41,941 nucleotides of DNA, taken from positions 1 through 41,941 of the IMG/VR virus record IMGVR_UViG_3300042509_002940; one strand, 5' to 3'. Of this stretch, positions 18,472 to 27,002 are shown piece after piece. Under the pieces are notes generated by a model that was not told the DNA's origin, did no database searches, and saw only the letters and a program-made list of their open reading frames with translations. The position numbers and the translations under genes are program-made. The first letter of the stretch is position 1; the number at the start of each line of letters is the position of its first letter. Source of the stretch: a virus.

Positions 18472-19398
18472 TGGAGAAATAAAAAAATCTTCATAGCAGT
18501 TCCAGCTTTCAATGAATACTTTACTCATATTACAGTAGAAGACGCTTTTAAAAAAGCTGACAAACCTGAAAATATTTATTTTGGTATTTTTAATCAAAAA
18601 ACAAATTCAAATAACTTTGAAGATTTTACACTTTACAAAAATGTAAGATGTATTAATGCAAATTATGAAAAACCACTTGGCGCAGCATTAGGTAGATTAA
18701 TTGCTTCCACCCTTCATGATGATGAGAGATACTTTTTGCAAATTGACGCCCATACAATCTTTGCAAAAGGATGGGATTCAGTACTTATTAATGAGCTAGA
18801 CATGCTATTAAAGCATGTTGAAAAACCTGTAATATCTCAAACCTGTGCTTGGCACCTAGTTTCAATTTATTCTGATCCGGAAAAAAAATATATTAATAAT
18901 TTTATGGGAGAAAAATCATATCCATTTTTTCCACAAAAAGGAAAACCTATAACTTACGAAGATAAAACAAGAATAAATGAAGAAAAGTTTCTCGGAAAAT
19001 TTTTAGAACACCATCTGTGCCTGGCAGGTAGTGGGATTTTTTCTTTGTCTGATTTTATTTATGAGATATCTTACAATCCTTTTATATCTTTTTCACCAGA
19101 ACAAGAATTCACAGCGCTTAGATCGTGTACAAGAGGTTATAGATTTTTTAGTTCAGAAATAAGCATGATATCTACCTTAGCAAAAAATAAAATAGATGGA
19201 TTTAATGAATTAGATTATCCAGATGATAGAAGATTTTTATCTTCAGAATTAGATATAGATAAAGTTTCAATGAATGAGTATATATATGGAAAAAAATTTG
19301 GCTTTTATGGAGCACCTGATCTTGAGTCGTACCAAGATTATTTATTAAGATCAAAAATAAATTTTAATACATCTAATGTTTATGGAATTAAATATTAA
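18469..19398 (+). CDS. GlcNAc-transferase-like glycosyltransferase, copy 1
   Basis: 309 residues. The GT-A-like start KIFIAVPAFNE, a FGIFNQKT strand, and QIDAHTIF with DAH at 93-95 as the metal/donor triplet resemble the family of UDP-GlcNAc polypeptide transferases (Skp1 GlcNAc-transferase type). It shares about half its residues with the gene at 19473, including DPEKKYINNFMGEK, EISYNPFI and RGYRFFSS. Probably adds GlcNAc or a similar sugar to a virion or host component. The two paralogues sit in tandem after a methyltransferase. Confidence 0.75.
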   Translation: MWRNKKIFIAVPAFNEYFTHITVEDAFKKADKPENIYFGIFNQKTNSNNFEDFTLYKNVRCINANYEKPLGAALGRLIASTLHDDERYFLQIDAHTIFAKGWDSVLINELDMLLKHVEKPVISQTCAWHLVSIYSDPEKKYINNFMGEKSYPFFPQKGKPITYEDKTRINEEKFLGKFLEHHLCLAGSGIFSLSDFIYEISYNPFISFSPEQEFTALRSCTRGYRFFSSEISMISTLAKNKIDGFNELDYPDDRRFLSSELDIDKVSMNEYIYGKKFGFYGAPDLESYQDYLLRSKINFNTSNVYGIKY

Positions 19399-19475
19399 TG
19401 TGGAAATAGCGTAGTAAGTCCTGTGATAAAATTGGTAATAGACCAAATAAAAGAATATAGAAAGAGACTACAATG
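19399..19475 (+). repeat. Direct repeat copy 2, methyltransferase-tail scar
   Basis: The whole gap between the two glycosyltransferases is a diverged copy of 18394-18471. It still reads CGNSVVSPVIKLVIDQIK in one frame, against CGNGVASPVIKWVVDQIK in the methyltransferase. It has lost its stop and has no start, so it is a remnant that also supplies the leader of the next gene. Confidence 0.85.
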
Positions 19476-20432
19476 AATAACGATAGTATAGACACTATTT
19501 TTGTAGCAATGCCTGCATTAAATGAATACTTTACCCAAGCAACTGTTCAAGACGCCTATGAAAAAGCTAAGTATCCATCTAAAGTTTTCTTTGGAATATT
19601 TAATCAAAAAACTAATGAATCTAAATTTGAAGACTTCTCTGAATATCCAAACGTTAGATGTGCTAATGTGTCATACGAAGAGCCATTGGGGTTAGGTTTT
19701 GCTAGATTAGCCTGTGCTACCTTGCATAATAATGAAGAATATTTTCTACAAATCGATGCACACACAATTTTTGTAAAAGATTGGGACTCTATTTTAGTTC
19801 AAAATATAAAAGAATTAAAGAAATATTGCGATAAACCATTGATCTCGCAATCTATATCATGGCATGGTGAAGAAGCATATTTTGATCCGGAGAAGAAGTA
19901 TATTAATAATTTTATGGGAGAAAAAGCTTACCCTCTTTCTGTTAGAGAAGATGGTTTAAGTACTCACGTAGATGAATCTAGGGAACATGAAGAAAAAATA
20001 TTAGGAAAGTATTTAGAGCACTACCTTTGTTATGGTGGCGGTGGACTTTTTGGAGATTCAAAATTTTTATATGAAATATCCTATAATCCATTTATCCCTT
20101 TTTGTCCAGAACAAGAAGTAATTGCATTAAGGGCTTCGACAAGGGGGTATAGATTTTTTAGTTCAGACAAAACTGTTATATCAACTTTGGGAAAACATCC
20201 AGGAAATGGTTTTACTAAAGAAAAATATCCAGATGATAGATTGTTTGCTTTTAATGGAGTTCTTGAAAGTAAAAAAAGATACGGAAATTTTGGCTATGAT
20301 TATCTTTATGGTAAAAAATTTGGTTTTTGGGGAGCAGAAAATAAAGAAAAATATGATCAATATGTAAAAATATCAAATAATCATTTTGAAGAAAATGATA
20401 AAAAATATCAAAATTTAAAAAAGGAAAATTAA
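19473..20432 (+). CDS. GlcNAc-transferase-like glycosyltransferase, copy 2
   Basis: 319 residues, paralogous to the previous glycosyltransferase along its full length: TIFVAMPALNEYF start, FGIFNQKTNES, QIDAHTIF (DAH at 95-97), DPEKKYINNFMGEKAYP, EISYNPFIPFCPEQE and RGYRFFSSD. The C-terminus is longer and Lys/Asn rich. The leader is the methyltransferase-tail copy. The proteins have diverged far more than the flanking repeat, which suggests that a second allele of this locus was added by recombination rather than a recent simple duplication. Confidence 0.75.
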   Translation: MNNDSIDTIFVAMPALNEYFTQATVQDAYEKAKYPSKVFFGIFNQKTNESKFEDFSEYPNVRCANVSYEEPLGLGFARLACATLHNNEEYFLQIDAHTIFVKDWDSILVQNIKELKKYCDKPLISQSISWHGEEAYFDPEKKYINNFMGEKAYPLSVREDGLSTHVDESREHEEKILGKYLEHYLCYGGGGLFGDSKFLYEISYNPFIPFCPEQEVIALRASTRGYRFFSSDKTVISTLGKHPGNGFTKEKYPDDRLFAFNGVLESKKRYGNFGYDYLYGKKFGFWGAENKEKYDQYVKISNNHFEENDKKYQNLKKEN

Positions 20433-20433
20433 A

Positions 20434-20835
20434 ATGACAGATAAATTCAATGTATACTTATATAACGCAGAAGTTAAAAAAATAGTTGATGGAGATACAT
20501 TTGATATCCTTATTGACCTAGGATTTGATACTTTTAGAAAAGGTAGAGTAAGATTATATGGAATAAATACTCCAGAGAGTCGCACTTCAAATCTTGAAGA
20601 AAAGAAAATGGGACTGGCTGCTAAAGAGTTCACAGATCAGTGGATTACTGCTGCGGGTAGCAAAATTAAAATAGAAACAATTCTTGATAAAAATGAGAAG
20701 TACGGAAGAATACTTGCTAGAGTGTGGAACGAAGCAGGAGCTTGTCTGAACACAGATATAGTTGCTGCAGGGTTAGCCAGAGAATATTTTGGTGTAGGCG
20801 ATAAGACATTCCAGGAATTCAAGAAAGAAAAGTAA
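20434..20835 (+). CDS. Staphylococcal-nuclease-like (thermonuclease) protein
   Basis: 133 residues with the SNc fold signature: VDGDTFD (D19, D21), VRLYGINTPES (R40, E48) and KYGRILARVW (R92), corresponding to the calcium ligands and catalytic Arg/Glu/Arg of micrococcal nuclease. No signal peptide, so it acts in the cytoplasm, perhaps degrading host DNA or RNA. It ends in TAATG, overlapping the next gene. Confidence 0.88.
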   Translation: MTDKFNVYLYNAEVKKIVDGDTFDILIDLGFDTFRKGRVRLYGINTPESRTSNLEEKKMGLAAKEFTDQWITAAGSKIKIETILDKNEKYGRILARVWNEAGACLNTDIVAAGLAREYFGVGDKTFQEFKKEK

Positions 20836-21239
20836 TGCAAACATTTTTACCATATCCTGATTTTATTAAGTCAGTTCAAGTATTAGACTATCGCCGGTTA
20901 GGAAAACAACGTGTTGAAACATATCAAGTTCTTAATGTTCTACTCGAAAGAACGCATACGAAAGGTTGGCGTAACCATCCAGTTACTCGTATGTGGGCTG
21001 GTTACGAAGAAGCACTAAAGGTTTATCAAAACCACACGATTGCTGAATGGATGAATCGTGGTTATAAAAACAATATGGTATTTGAAGAAGTAGATAGCAG
21101 TAATATAGTTCTGCCATCATGGTTTGGTAATGATCAATTTCATCGTTCACATAGATCAAATCTTCTTAGAAAAGATTATGAATATTATTCTCAGTATTTT
21201 GACGATCCGTCAGATTTAGAGTATCATTGGCCAGTATGA
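20835..21239 (+). CDS. Pyrimidine-dimer DNA glycosylase family
   Basis: 134 residues starting MQTFLPYPDFIKSVQVLDYR, then RLGKQRVE: the family of small pyrimidine-dimer excision proteins widespread in Actinobacteria (MSMEG_6728 type, related to T4 endonuclease V). The conserved NHP..RMW.GYEEAL region and HRSHRSNLLRKD follow. It would repair UV damage in phage DNA. Arginine is mostly CGT/CGC here, unlike the AGA-rich neighbours, suggesting recent acquisition. It contains the only in-frame CGG (20895) that seems to be read normally, in the conserved YRRLGKQR. Confidence 0.8.
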   Translation: MQTFLPYPDFIKSVQVLDYRRLGKQRVETYQVLNVLLERTHTKGWRNHPVTRMWAGYEEALKVYQNHTIAEWMNRGYKNNMVFEEVDSSNIVLPSWFGNDQFHRSHRSNLLRKDYEYYSQYFDDPSDLEYHWPV

Positions 21240-21640
21240 GTGTAACAATATTCTTATCAGGTGCAATGGATTATGTAGGCGAGTACGCAACAAGCTGGCG
21301 TAAGGAAGCTACATTTTTATTAGATCAACGTGGTTATTCTGTATTGGATCCAACATCTATACCAGAAGACTATTCAATGTCTCCGGAAGAAATTGCACAA
21401 AAAAATTTGTTTATGCAGAAGAAATCAGATCTTTTGCTGGTAGAATACATGTTAGAAGATAGAGCATACATAGGAACTGACTTTGAGTTGGCATGGGCAA
21501 AAATCCATGGCCAGCCCACAGTTGTTATGTGTGCTAATCAATATAAAGATCGCATATATATGAAATATATGGCAACCAAACTTGCAGACAATCTGCAAGA
21601 TGCGATAGAATACATCGCAGTACATTATCCAACAAAATAG
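21236..21640 (+). CDS. Nucleoside 2-deoxyribosyltransferase-like protein
   Basis: 134 residues from the ATG at 21236 (ATGA overlap). FLSGAMDYV at the start, SVLDPTSIP, and SDLLLVEYM followed by GTDFELAWA match the deoxyribosyltransferase-like Rossmann family: GAM/D motif, D/E pair and G-T-x-x-E loop. Such enzymes exchange bases on deoxynucleosides or hydrolyse dNMPs. Role here probably in nucleotide salvage or supply of modified bases; substrate unknown. Confidence 0.75.
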   Translation: MSVTIFLSGAMDYVGEYATSWRKEATFLLDQRGYSVLDPTSIPEDYSMSPEEIAQKNLFMQKKSDLLLVEYMLEDRAYIGTDFELAWAKIHGQPTVVMCANQYKDRIYMKYMATKLADNLQDAIEYIAVHYPTK

Positions 21641-21654
21641 AAAAGGAAATAAAA

Positions 21655-21837
21655 ATGTCAGATAACAAGTTCAAGTACTTTACTGTTACTACAACTACAC
21701 TTGTCCGTGCCAACAACAAGAGCGATGCCCAGAAGCTTGCTGCTGGTCGACGCAGCGTAACTGGTGAAGTCATGTTCCATGACGTTGAAATTGAGCGCAT
21801 CTCTGCAGTGGAAGCACGCCAGCAGATCGAAGCCTAA
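21655..21837 (+). CDS. Small, highly expressed-looking protein
   Basis: 60 residues with AAAGGA before the ATG. Starts with a beta-strand stretch (KYFTVTTTTLVRANN) and a helix (SDAQKLAAGRRS). All five arginines use CGN codons, none AGA, and many codons end in C, unlike most of the window. It is followed at once by a perfect 12-pair hairpin. High expression or recent transfer is likely; function unknown. Confidence 0.65.
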   Translation: MSDNKFKYFTVTTTTLVRANNKSDAQKLAAGRRSVTGEVMFHDVEIERISAVEARQQIEA

Positions 21838-21850
21838 TAATTTTATTAAC

Positions 21851-21884
21851 TATAGGGGAGACTGCTTATGTGGTCTCCCCTATA
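21851..21884 (+). terminator. Perfect 12-pair hairpin, probable terminator
   Basis: TATAGGGGAGAC and GTCTCCCCTATA are perfect reverse complements around a ten-base loop. Only a short T-rich stretch (TTCATTT) follows. It lies between the small CGN-rich gene and the next glycosyltransferase. It could end or stabilise the upstream message. Confidence 0.7.
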
Positions 21885-21902
21885 TTCATTTAAAGGAAAA
21901 AT

Positions 21903-22604
21903 ATGATATACGCTCAAATGGTAGGAAGAAACGAATCTTCTAGATTCTTAGAAGAAGTTTTACAAAGAATATCAAGTCAAGTAGATAAAATAATTTTTAC
22001 TGATGACTGCTCAACCGACGATACTCCAAATATAGCTGCAAAGTACGCAGAGGTATTCTCTACTCCAGAGCCTCTTTTTGCAACTCATGAGGGTAGATTA
22101 AGAGCAAATGCCTGGGGCAACTTAGAGAAGTTTGCTTCTCCTGGAGACTGGGTAATTGCAATTGATTGTGACGAAATGCTTTTTGACATAAACAATATTA
22201 ATTCTATAGATATAAAAAGTGTTTTATCTAGGTCAGAATTTGATGTTGTAAATGTTAGATTTTATCATATGTGGAGTGAGACTCATTACAGAGTCGACAA
22301 GTTGTGGGCTCCTAATAATTCATCTAGAATTTTTAGATTTCAAGAAAATGCAGGCTTTCTCAACAAGGCCTTAGCATGTGGGTCCGAGCCAACTTATGTT
22401 TCTCAATGGATGGGAAACAGAAACTATTGGCTTCACTCTGGTCTAATCATGAAGCACTTAGGTTATACTTATGATGAAGACAAAAAAAGCAAGTATGAAA
22501 GATACTCAAATTTAGATGGCGGAAAATTCCATCAAATTGACCATATCAATTCTATAGTAGATCCTAATCCAGTATTAATCCAGTGGGAAAATTTCGGTAT
22601 ATAA
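21903..22604 (+). CDS. Family 2 glycosyltransferase-like protein
   Basis: 233 residues with AAAGGA upstream. MIYAQMVGRNES start, IIFTDDCSTDDTPNI and WVIAIDCDEML (DCD triplet) are characteristic of GT-A family 2 enzymes. RANAWGNLEKFASPGD is the usual segment before the DxD. About two thirds of normal length, lacking an extended acceptor domain. Probably part of the phage's sugar-decoration system. Confidence 0.82.
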   Translation: MIYAQMVGRNESSRFLEEVLQRISSQVDKIIFTDDCSTDDTPNIAAKYAEVFSTPEPLFATHEGRLRANAWGNLEKFASPGDWVIAIDCDEMLFDINNINSIDIKSVLSRSEFDVVNVRFYHMWSETHYRVDKLWAPNNSSRIFRFQENAGFLNKALACGSEPTYVSQWMGNRNYWLHSGLIMKHLGYTYDEDKKSKYERYSNLDGGKFHQIDHINSIVDPNPVLIQWENFGI

Positions 22605-22605
22605 A

Positions 22606-23313
22606 ATGGAAGACGTCAATAAAATTTTAGATCCAGTAAAGTCAATCATTGCTCTTACTGAAAAAATTGAAAGAAAGAATAAGTTTGCCTATGTAAACAT
22701 ATCAAGATCTGCAATTGGTGCAGCTCTAAATACTTCGGAGAAAAAACCTCCTAGATATTTTATAAAGTCACTTTCCAAATGTATGTCGATTGAAGATGAA
22801 AACTTCTTGAAAGCATTGCCTCTTGAATTCTCTAACGAGATAGAGTCTGGAAAACTTAATAGCATAGGCTTAAGTAGTAACTCTACATACTATGATGCTG
22901 GTATGTTTGAGCACTTTTTTTCTAATAAAAAAGAAGTAATTGACATATTTATCAATCACTATATTAGGGATTCTAAGAATGTTATTTTAACATTCCATGA
23001 TAAAAAAACTGTTGAAAAGATTTTTGGACAAAACCAATACGTAATCACAGTGCCTTACAATAATTACTATGATAAGCTTGACTCTATTGTTGCTCAGATA
23101 AGTGAATTTGAAAATGGCGTAGATGCGGTCATACTTGATTGCCCACTGTTGGCAACTGCTATTGCACCCAAGATATGGGAAACTATGAATGTGTCAATAA
23201 TTGACTTTGGCAAGTTTATCAGTTCGGCAAAGTTCCATCTAAATATGGATAGACCAAGATTTACAAAAGATGAAGGTAATAAATACCCTAATAAAAGATA
23301 TGACAAGAAGTAA
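22606..23313 (+). CDS. Unknown protein, possible GT-D-like
   Basis: 235 residues. It follows a glycosyltransferase by one base. NKFAYVNISRSAIGAAL near the N-terminus and the C-terminal VDAVILDCPLLATAIAPKIW then VSIIDFGKFIS recall the layout of GT-D glycosyltransferases (an N-terminal nucleotide site, then a Rossmann-like strand ending in D-x-G). The diagnostic D-G-E motif is not visible, so this is a weak suggestion. Confidence 0.55.
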   Translation: MEDVNKILDPVKSIIALTEKIERKNKFAYVNISRSAIGAALNTSEKKPPRYFIKSLSKCMSIEDENFLKALPLEFSNEIESGKLNSIGLSSNSTYYDAGMFEHFFSNKKEVIDIFINHYIRDSKNVILTFHDKKTVEKIFGQNQYVITVPYNNYYDKLDSIVAQISEFENGVDAVILDCPLLATAIAPKIWETMNVSIIDFGKFISSAKFHLNMDRPRFTKDEGNKYPNKRYDKK

Positions 23314-23953
23314 CTGGGAAGAAGAACAAGACGATACTGAGCTAATTGTAGATTTACTCTTTGAAAGTAGTCTTAGTATATCTGACATAGCAAAAGAAGT
23401 AGGTTGGACTGTTAATAAAGTAAACCAAAAGATTAACCAACTTGGTCTGTCTTGGTTGAAAAACTCTAGAAAAAAAATGTCTAGAGGTCAGTCCTCCCTT
23501 ACTTTCATGATGCAAAAACTCCTTCCGGGAGAAAAAATAATAAATGAATTTTATTTAGAAGATAAATTAAGACTTGATATCTACTGTCCCACCTATAAGT
23601 TAGCAGCCGAATATCATGGTAGACAGCACTTTTATTACACGGCTAGATTCTATGAATCAAAATATGATTTTTACGAAGCTCAAAAAAGAGATACAAAAAA
23701 AGCCGAAATGTGTAAACAACAAGGCATTGCATTAGTTGTTTTTAGGTATAATGATCAGCTTACAGAACAGTCTGTATTTGATAGAATGCTGCAGGCGATA
23801 AAAGATTCACCTTTTATCAAAGAGCAGAAGGTAAAAAATAATACATATGAATCAGACTTTTATAAATCTATGAAAAAGAAAAAGTCCGAAGAACGTAAGA
23901 AAATCTACAGAGCAATTAAGGATGAAAAAAAGAATGGTAACAGAAGTTCTTGA
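23300..23953 (+). CDS. HTH plus PD-(D/E)XK endonuclease
   Basis: 217 residues from the ATG at 23300; an ATG at 23270 would add ten and a longer overlap. Residues 24-50 look like a helix-turn-helix (LSISDIAKEVGWTVNKVNQK). Residues 76-110 carry a restriction-like core: GEKIINEFY (E83), LRLDIYCP (D93), LAAEYHGRQHF (E104, H106, Q109, H110), and further on ALVVFRYND. This pattern occurs in DUF559/Vsr-like and phage homing-type nucleases. The C-terminus is very lysine rich. Likely a site-specific or structure-specific DNA endonuclease; whether it is mobile is not evident. Confidence 0.72.
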   Translation: MTRSNWEEEQDDTELIVDLLFESSLSISDIAKEVGWTVNKVNQKINQLGLSWLKNSRKKMSRGQSSLTFMMQKLLPGEKIINEFYLEDKLRLDIYCPTYKLAAEYHGRQHFYYTARFYESKYDFYEAQKRDTKKAEMCKQQGIALVVFRYNDQLTEQSVFDRMLQAIKDSPFIKEQKVKNNTYESDFYKSMKKKKSEERKKIYRAIKDEKKNGNRSS

Positions 23954-25391
23954 AGAAAATTCTGACATACCTATTGAGTATCAGATATTTGCACTCTCTT
24001 TAAGAGAAGATGGTGCTATATCTGCATTCGCAAACGAGCTTGCTCCAGATATAGTTGGGATTAATCATGGTCAAAAAGGTGTTCATGAATTTTACCTAGC
24101 ACTTCTTGCATACCATTCTGTAACTCAGCTATCTATGGTAAATCCTGTAGGTTTTAAAAATTGGCTTGAATCAGAAACAGACATAAGAGAAGGTCTTGGC
24201 GGAAACGCTGGCGTTTCAATTATGATGGACTTACTTTTATCCATTGAGCTTTCAACTGTTGAGTCAGTTATTCAGATAGTAAAGTACAAAGCTAACAAAA
24301 AAAAGCAGCTTGACTACCTGCAAGAACTTCAGCATATACTGTCTCAAAAGGGAGTTAAATCTGAAAAAGATACAGCAAGAATCAATTTACTTACATCAGA
24401 AATAAAAGAATTAGAAAATAGCGTTAACTATGATCCCTTGGAAAAACTTACAACAGCAAACGACATCTCTAATAGGGCTGAAGATCTATTAAATATTCCC
24501 AGCTTTCTGCCAACGCAGTTTAAAGCTCTTAATAGAGCAATGGGGTACACAGATGACGGTGGGTTCTATAAGGGCGCTGTACACGCAATCATAGCTGCCT
24601 CAGGCAAAGGTAAGAGCACGTTCGCTAAGTGCCTAGTGAATAACTGGGTAGAGTGTGGATATACGGCTTTGTATGTAAACTTTGAAGAGGCTGTTGGTCA
24701 CTGGGAGAGAATCTTAATGACTCAGATTATTGGCAAAAATGTCTATGCGGAGTCAGAGAATTGGTCTGAGGATCAGAAGACTTATTACCTTGGTAAGTTT
24801 AAAGATAAATTAAGCCAATGGGGAAATAGGTTACTTGTTAGACATGACCCTGAGACTCCATACTTTGAGGACCTTGAAAAGTGGTTGAGAGATATCATTG
24901 ACTATGCCAAGACTCCTGACGTTGTAGTTATAGACACGATACAGTCTATGTTTACAAAGGGTGGCAAAGGTAAGCCTAGGTGGGGCGAGTTTGAAGAGAT
25001 GATGGTTAAGCTAGAAAAGCTAGCTAGAGATATGAATTGTGTTGTTATTATTACAGCTCAAGAAAACTCAAATAGAATGAAAGAAAAAAGAGAAGTTGTA
25101 CAACAATCTGACACTGGTGGCTCTTTAGCTATACAACAAAAGTGTGCTGTAACAATATTTATCACACAAAAAAAATTAATTAGTGGTGACGACTCTGAAG
25201 ATGATAATATAATGCAGCTGCAAATTCCAAAGAATAGAATAACCGGATCAAGCTTTCTTTATAATCCTCCCTTGGTTAGATATGTGGATTCAAGAAAAGT
25301 ATATGAAGAGTATGAACCAGTTACAGAAAATGATTACGACACAAGTTCTCTTTTAGATGAACTATTAGACGATAGCGATTTTGACATATGA
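23922..25391 (+). CDS. DnaB-like replicative helicase
   Basis: 489 residues (or 485 from the ATG at 23934). The N-terminal 180 residues are helical. A RecA-type ATPase domain follows: Walker A AASGKGKST (225-233), LYVNFEE after beta-2, Walker B VVVIDTIQ (D338), then VIITAQENS and a Q-rich DTGGSLAIQQKC segment like DnaB motif H4. The C-terminus is acidic. It unwinds DNA at the phage fork; the primase and polymerase genes follow in the same run. No separate loader gene is recognised. Confidence 0.88.
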   Translation: MKKRMVTEVLEENSDIPIEYQIFALSLREDGAISAFANELAPDIVGINHGQKGVHEFYLALLAYHSVTQLSMVNPVGFKNWLESETDIREGLGGNAGVSIMMDLLLSIELSTVESVIQIVKYKANKKKQLDYLQELQHILSQKGVKSEKDTARINLLTSEIKELENSVNYDPLEKLTTANDISNRAEDLLNIPSFLPTQFKALNRAMGYTDDGGFYKGAVHAIIAASGKGKSTFAKCLVNNWVECGYTALYVNFEEAVGHWERILMTQIIGKNVYAESENWSEDQKTYYLGKFKDKLSQWGNRLLVRHDPETPYFEDLEKWLRDIIDYAKTPDVVVIDTIQSMFTKGGKGKPRWGEFEEMMVKLEKLARDMNCVVIITAQENSNRMKEKREVVQQSDTGGSLAIQQKCAVTIFITQKKLISGDDSEDDNIMQLQIPKNRITGSSFLYNPPLVRYVDSRKVYEEYEPVTENDYDTSSLLDELLDDSDFDI

Positions 25392-26167
25392 AAGAATTAA
25401 CAATAGAAGCAATTAAGGATTATCAAACTTGCGCTTTACTTTACAGTTATAGGCACGATCAAAAACTTCCTGAGACAATTATGAGCAGAGATTTAATCAC
25501 TGCAAGATTTGAGAATACACTTAAAAGTGTTATCAACTACTTCTTCTATAAAAAACAAGGGGGAATAGTTCCTTCTTATGCATCCCTTTTAAATAGGTGG
25601 GAGAAGTTGTGGTTCAGTAAAGATGCAACAGCTTATGACATAATACATGAGCAGCATGAAAGTTTCTACGGAAACACAGCCAGCTTTACATCTAGAGCTT
25701 CTGCATCACTGCTTGACTTTTACAATAAACATTCGGAATCAAATGCTATACCAATAGCTATTGACCAACAATTCTATCTACCATTAGATAAGTCTATAAA
25801 AATTAATAGTAAATTTGATTTAATAACGTTTGAAAACAATGAGTACTTTGTTTACAAGTGGGTTTTTAACTTTAGGAATTCACATACATCTCTTTATCAA
25901 ATGGACTTCTCTATACTTTATGAAGCTTTTAAACATAAGTTTCCAACTAAAATAAGTAAAACAAGATTCGGTCACTACGACTTACTTTCTTCTTCTCAGA
26001 AATTTTCTGAATACGAGTTAAATGAAGATGATACTAAAGCTTTGAAGTATTGGTGTAGCGTCGTACAAGAGGATGACAAGTATGTGCCAAGAAGAGGTCT
26101 AACCTCGTATTGCAAAAAGTGTCCTTTTGATAAACCTTGTTCTAACTGGAAAGATTGGGAAGTTTAA
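25388..26167 (+). CDS. RecB/Cas4-like protein, catalytic site degenerate
   Basis: 259 residues. An N-terminal YQTC (C16) and a C-terminal CKKCPFDKPC match the four-cysteine iron-sulfur site of Cas4/AddB-type nucleases. The nuclease core is recognisable (INSKFDLITF then EYFVYKWVFNF), but where active enzymes have D-Y-K the sequence is V-Y-K, so a metal-binding acid is missing. It is probably a structural or DNA-binding homologue, in contrast to the RecB-like gene at 32468, which keeps IIDYKT. It sits between helicase and HD protein. Confidence 0.65.
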   Translation: MKELTIEAIKDYQTCALLYSYRHDQKLPETIMSRDLITARFENTLKSVINYFFYKKQGGIVPSYASLLNRWEKLWFSKDATAYDIIHEQHESFYGNTASFTSRASASLLDFYNKHSESNAIPIAIDQQFYLPLDKSIKINSKFDLITFENNEYFVYKWVFNFRNSHTSLYQMDFSILYEAFKHKFPTKISKTRFGHYDLLSSSQKFSEYELNEDDTKALKYWCSVVQEDDKYVPRRGLTSYCKKCPFDKPCSNWKDWEV

Positions 26168-26169
26168 AG

Positions 26170-26841
26170 TTGGCTAAAGATTCAATATTAGATGAAATTT
26201 TAAATAAAGAATCAGATTCAATTTCTCTTGAAGAGGAATCAAAAATACTTGAACCTTTATTTCATGAAATAGAAATGATATCAGATAGCAATATTAAGAG
26301 TTTTGTTAAATCAATCTTGCTAAGAGCAGATGGCTTTTGGACTATACCATCAAGCTTCTCTGGAAAGTATCATCCTAGTGATGAACATAATTCTGGGGGA
26401 AATGTTCTTCATACAAAAAGAGTTGTTAGAACAGCTAAAATAATTTCAGATTCTTATTCTCTATCTTCAGAAGAAAGAGATCTTGTTTATGCTGCGTGCT
26501 TACTGCATGACATAACTAAGGGTACTTTAGATAATGATAAAAAGCATTTTTTTTATGACCCAATGCATCCCTATACTGTTGGAAAATTCGTTCAACAGTG
26601 TCAAGAGTATGATAAAAAATATGCAGGAGAAGCACAATCTTCTACCCTATTTGTCCCAGAGGAAACTGTTCAATCGATTCTTAGATTAGTTAGATGCCAT
26701 CTAGGGCCGTGGTCTCCCGTTCCAGAGACCGTGCCAATTACGTATTTAGATATAATTGTTCACTTATCTGATAATGTTGCATCAAAAGTTCACTATATTG
26801 TTGATGGTGAAGATATAATAGAAGAACGATGGAAGATATAA
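26170..26841 (+). CDS. HD-domain phosphohydrolase
   Basis: 223 residues from the TTG at 26170 (TTG at 26155 also possible). HD-domain ligands in order: H81 in NVLHTKRVV, H113-D114 in CLLHDITKG, H133 in DPMHPYTVG, then a later Asp in VHLSDNVASK. Such proteins hydrolyse phosphate esters of nucleotides (dNTPase, 5'-nucleotidase) or cyclic nucleotides. In a replication operon, trimming nucleotide pools is plausible, as is destroying a host signalling nucleotide. Substrate cannot be read from the sequence. Confidence 0.8.
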   Translation: MAKDSILDEILNKESDSISLEEESKILEPLFHEIEMISDSNIKSFVKSILLRADGFWTIPSSFSGKYHPSDEHNSGGNVLHTKRVVRTAKIISDSYSLSSEERDLVYAACLLHDITKGTLDNDKKHFFYDPMHPYTVGKFVQQCQEYDKKYAGEAQSSTLFVPEETVQSILRLVRCHLGPWSPVPETVPITYLDIIVHLSDNVASKVHYIVDGEDIIEERWKI

Positions 26842-27002
26842 TTAAAGATAGAGTATTAATTAGAAGTTTTGTACTCGACAGCCTAGACTACCTAATAGAA
26901 GAGTCAGTTTACTATAGGTCTTTTTCAGATCAGATAAAGAATAGTCAGAGATATGTTTTATTTACTTCAGGAAATGAAGAAGGTAGTTGTAAATTGCCAT
27001 GA
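26829..27002 (+). CDS. Small protein between HD protein and primase
   Basis: 57 residues. The ATG overlaps the HD gene by 13 bases, and the stop overlaps the primase start (ATGA), so it fills this gap precisely. Helical, with DSLDYLIEESVYYRSFSDQI in the middle. No family recognised. Confidence 0.6.
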   Translation: MEDIIKDRVLIRSFVLDSLDYLIEESVYYRSFSDQIKNSQRYVLFTSGNEEGSCKLP

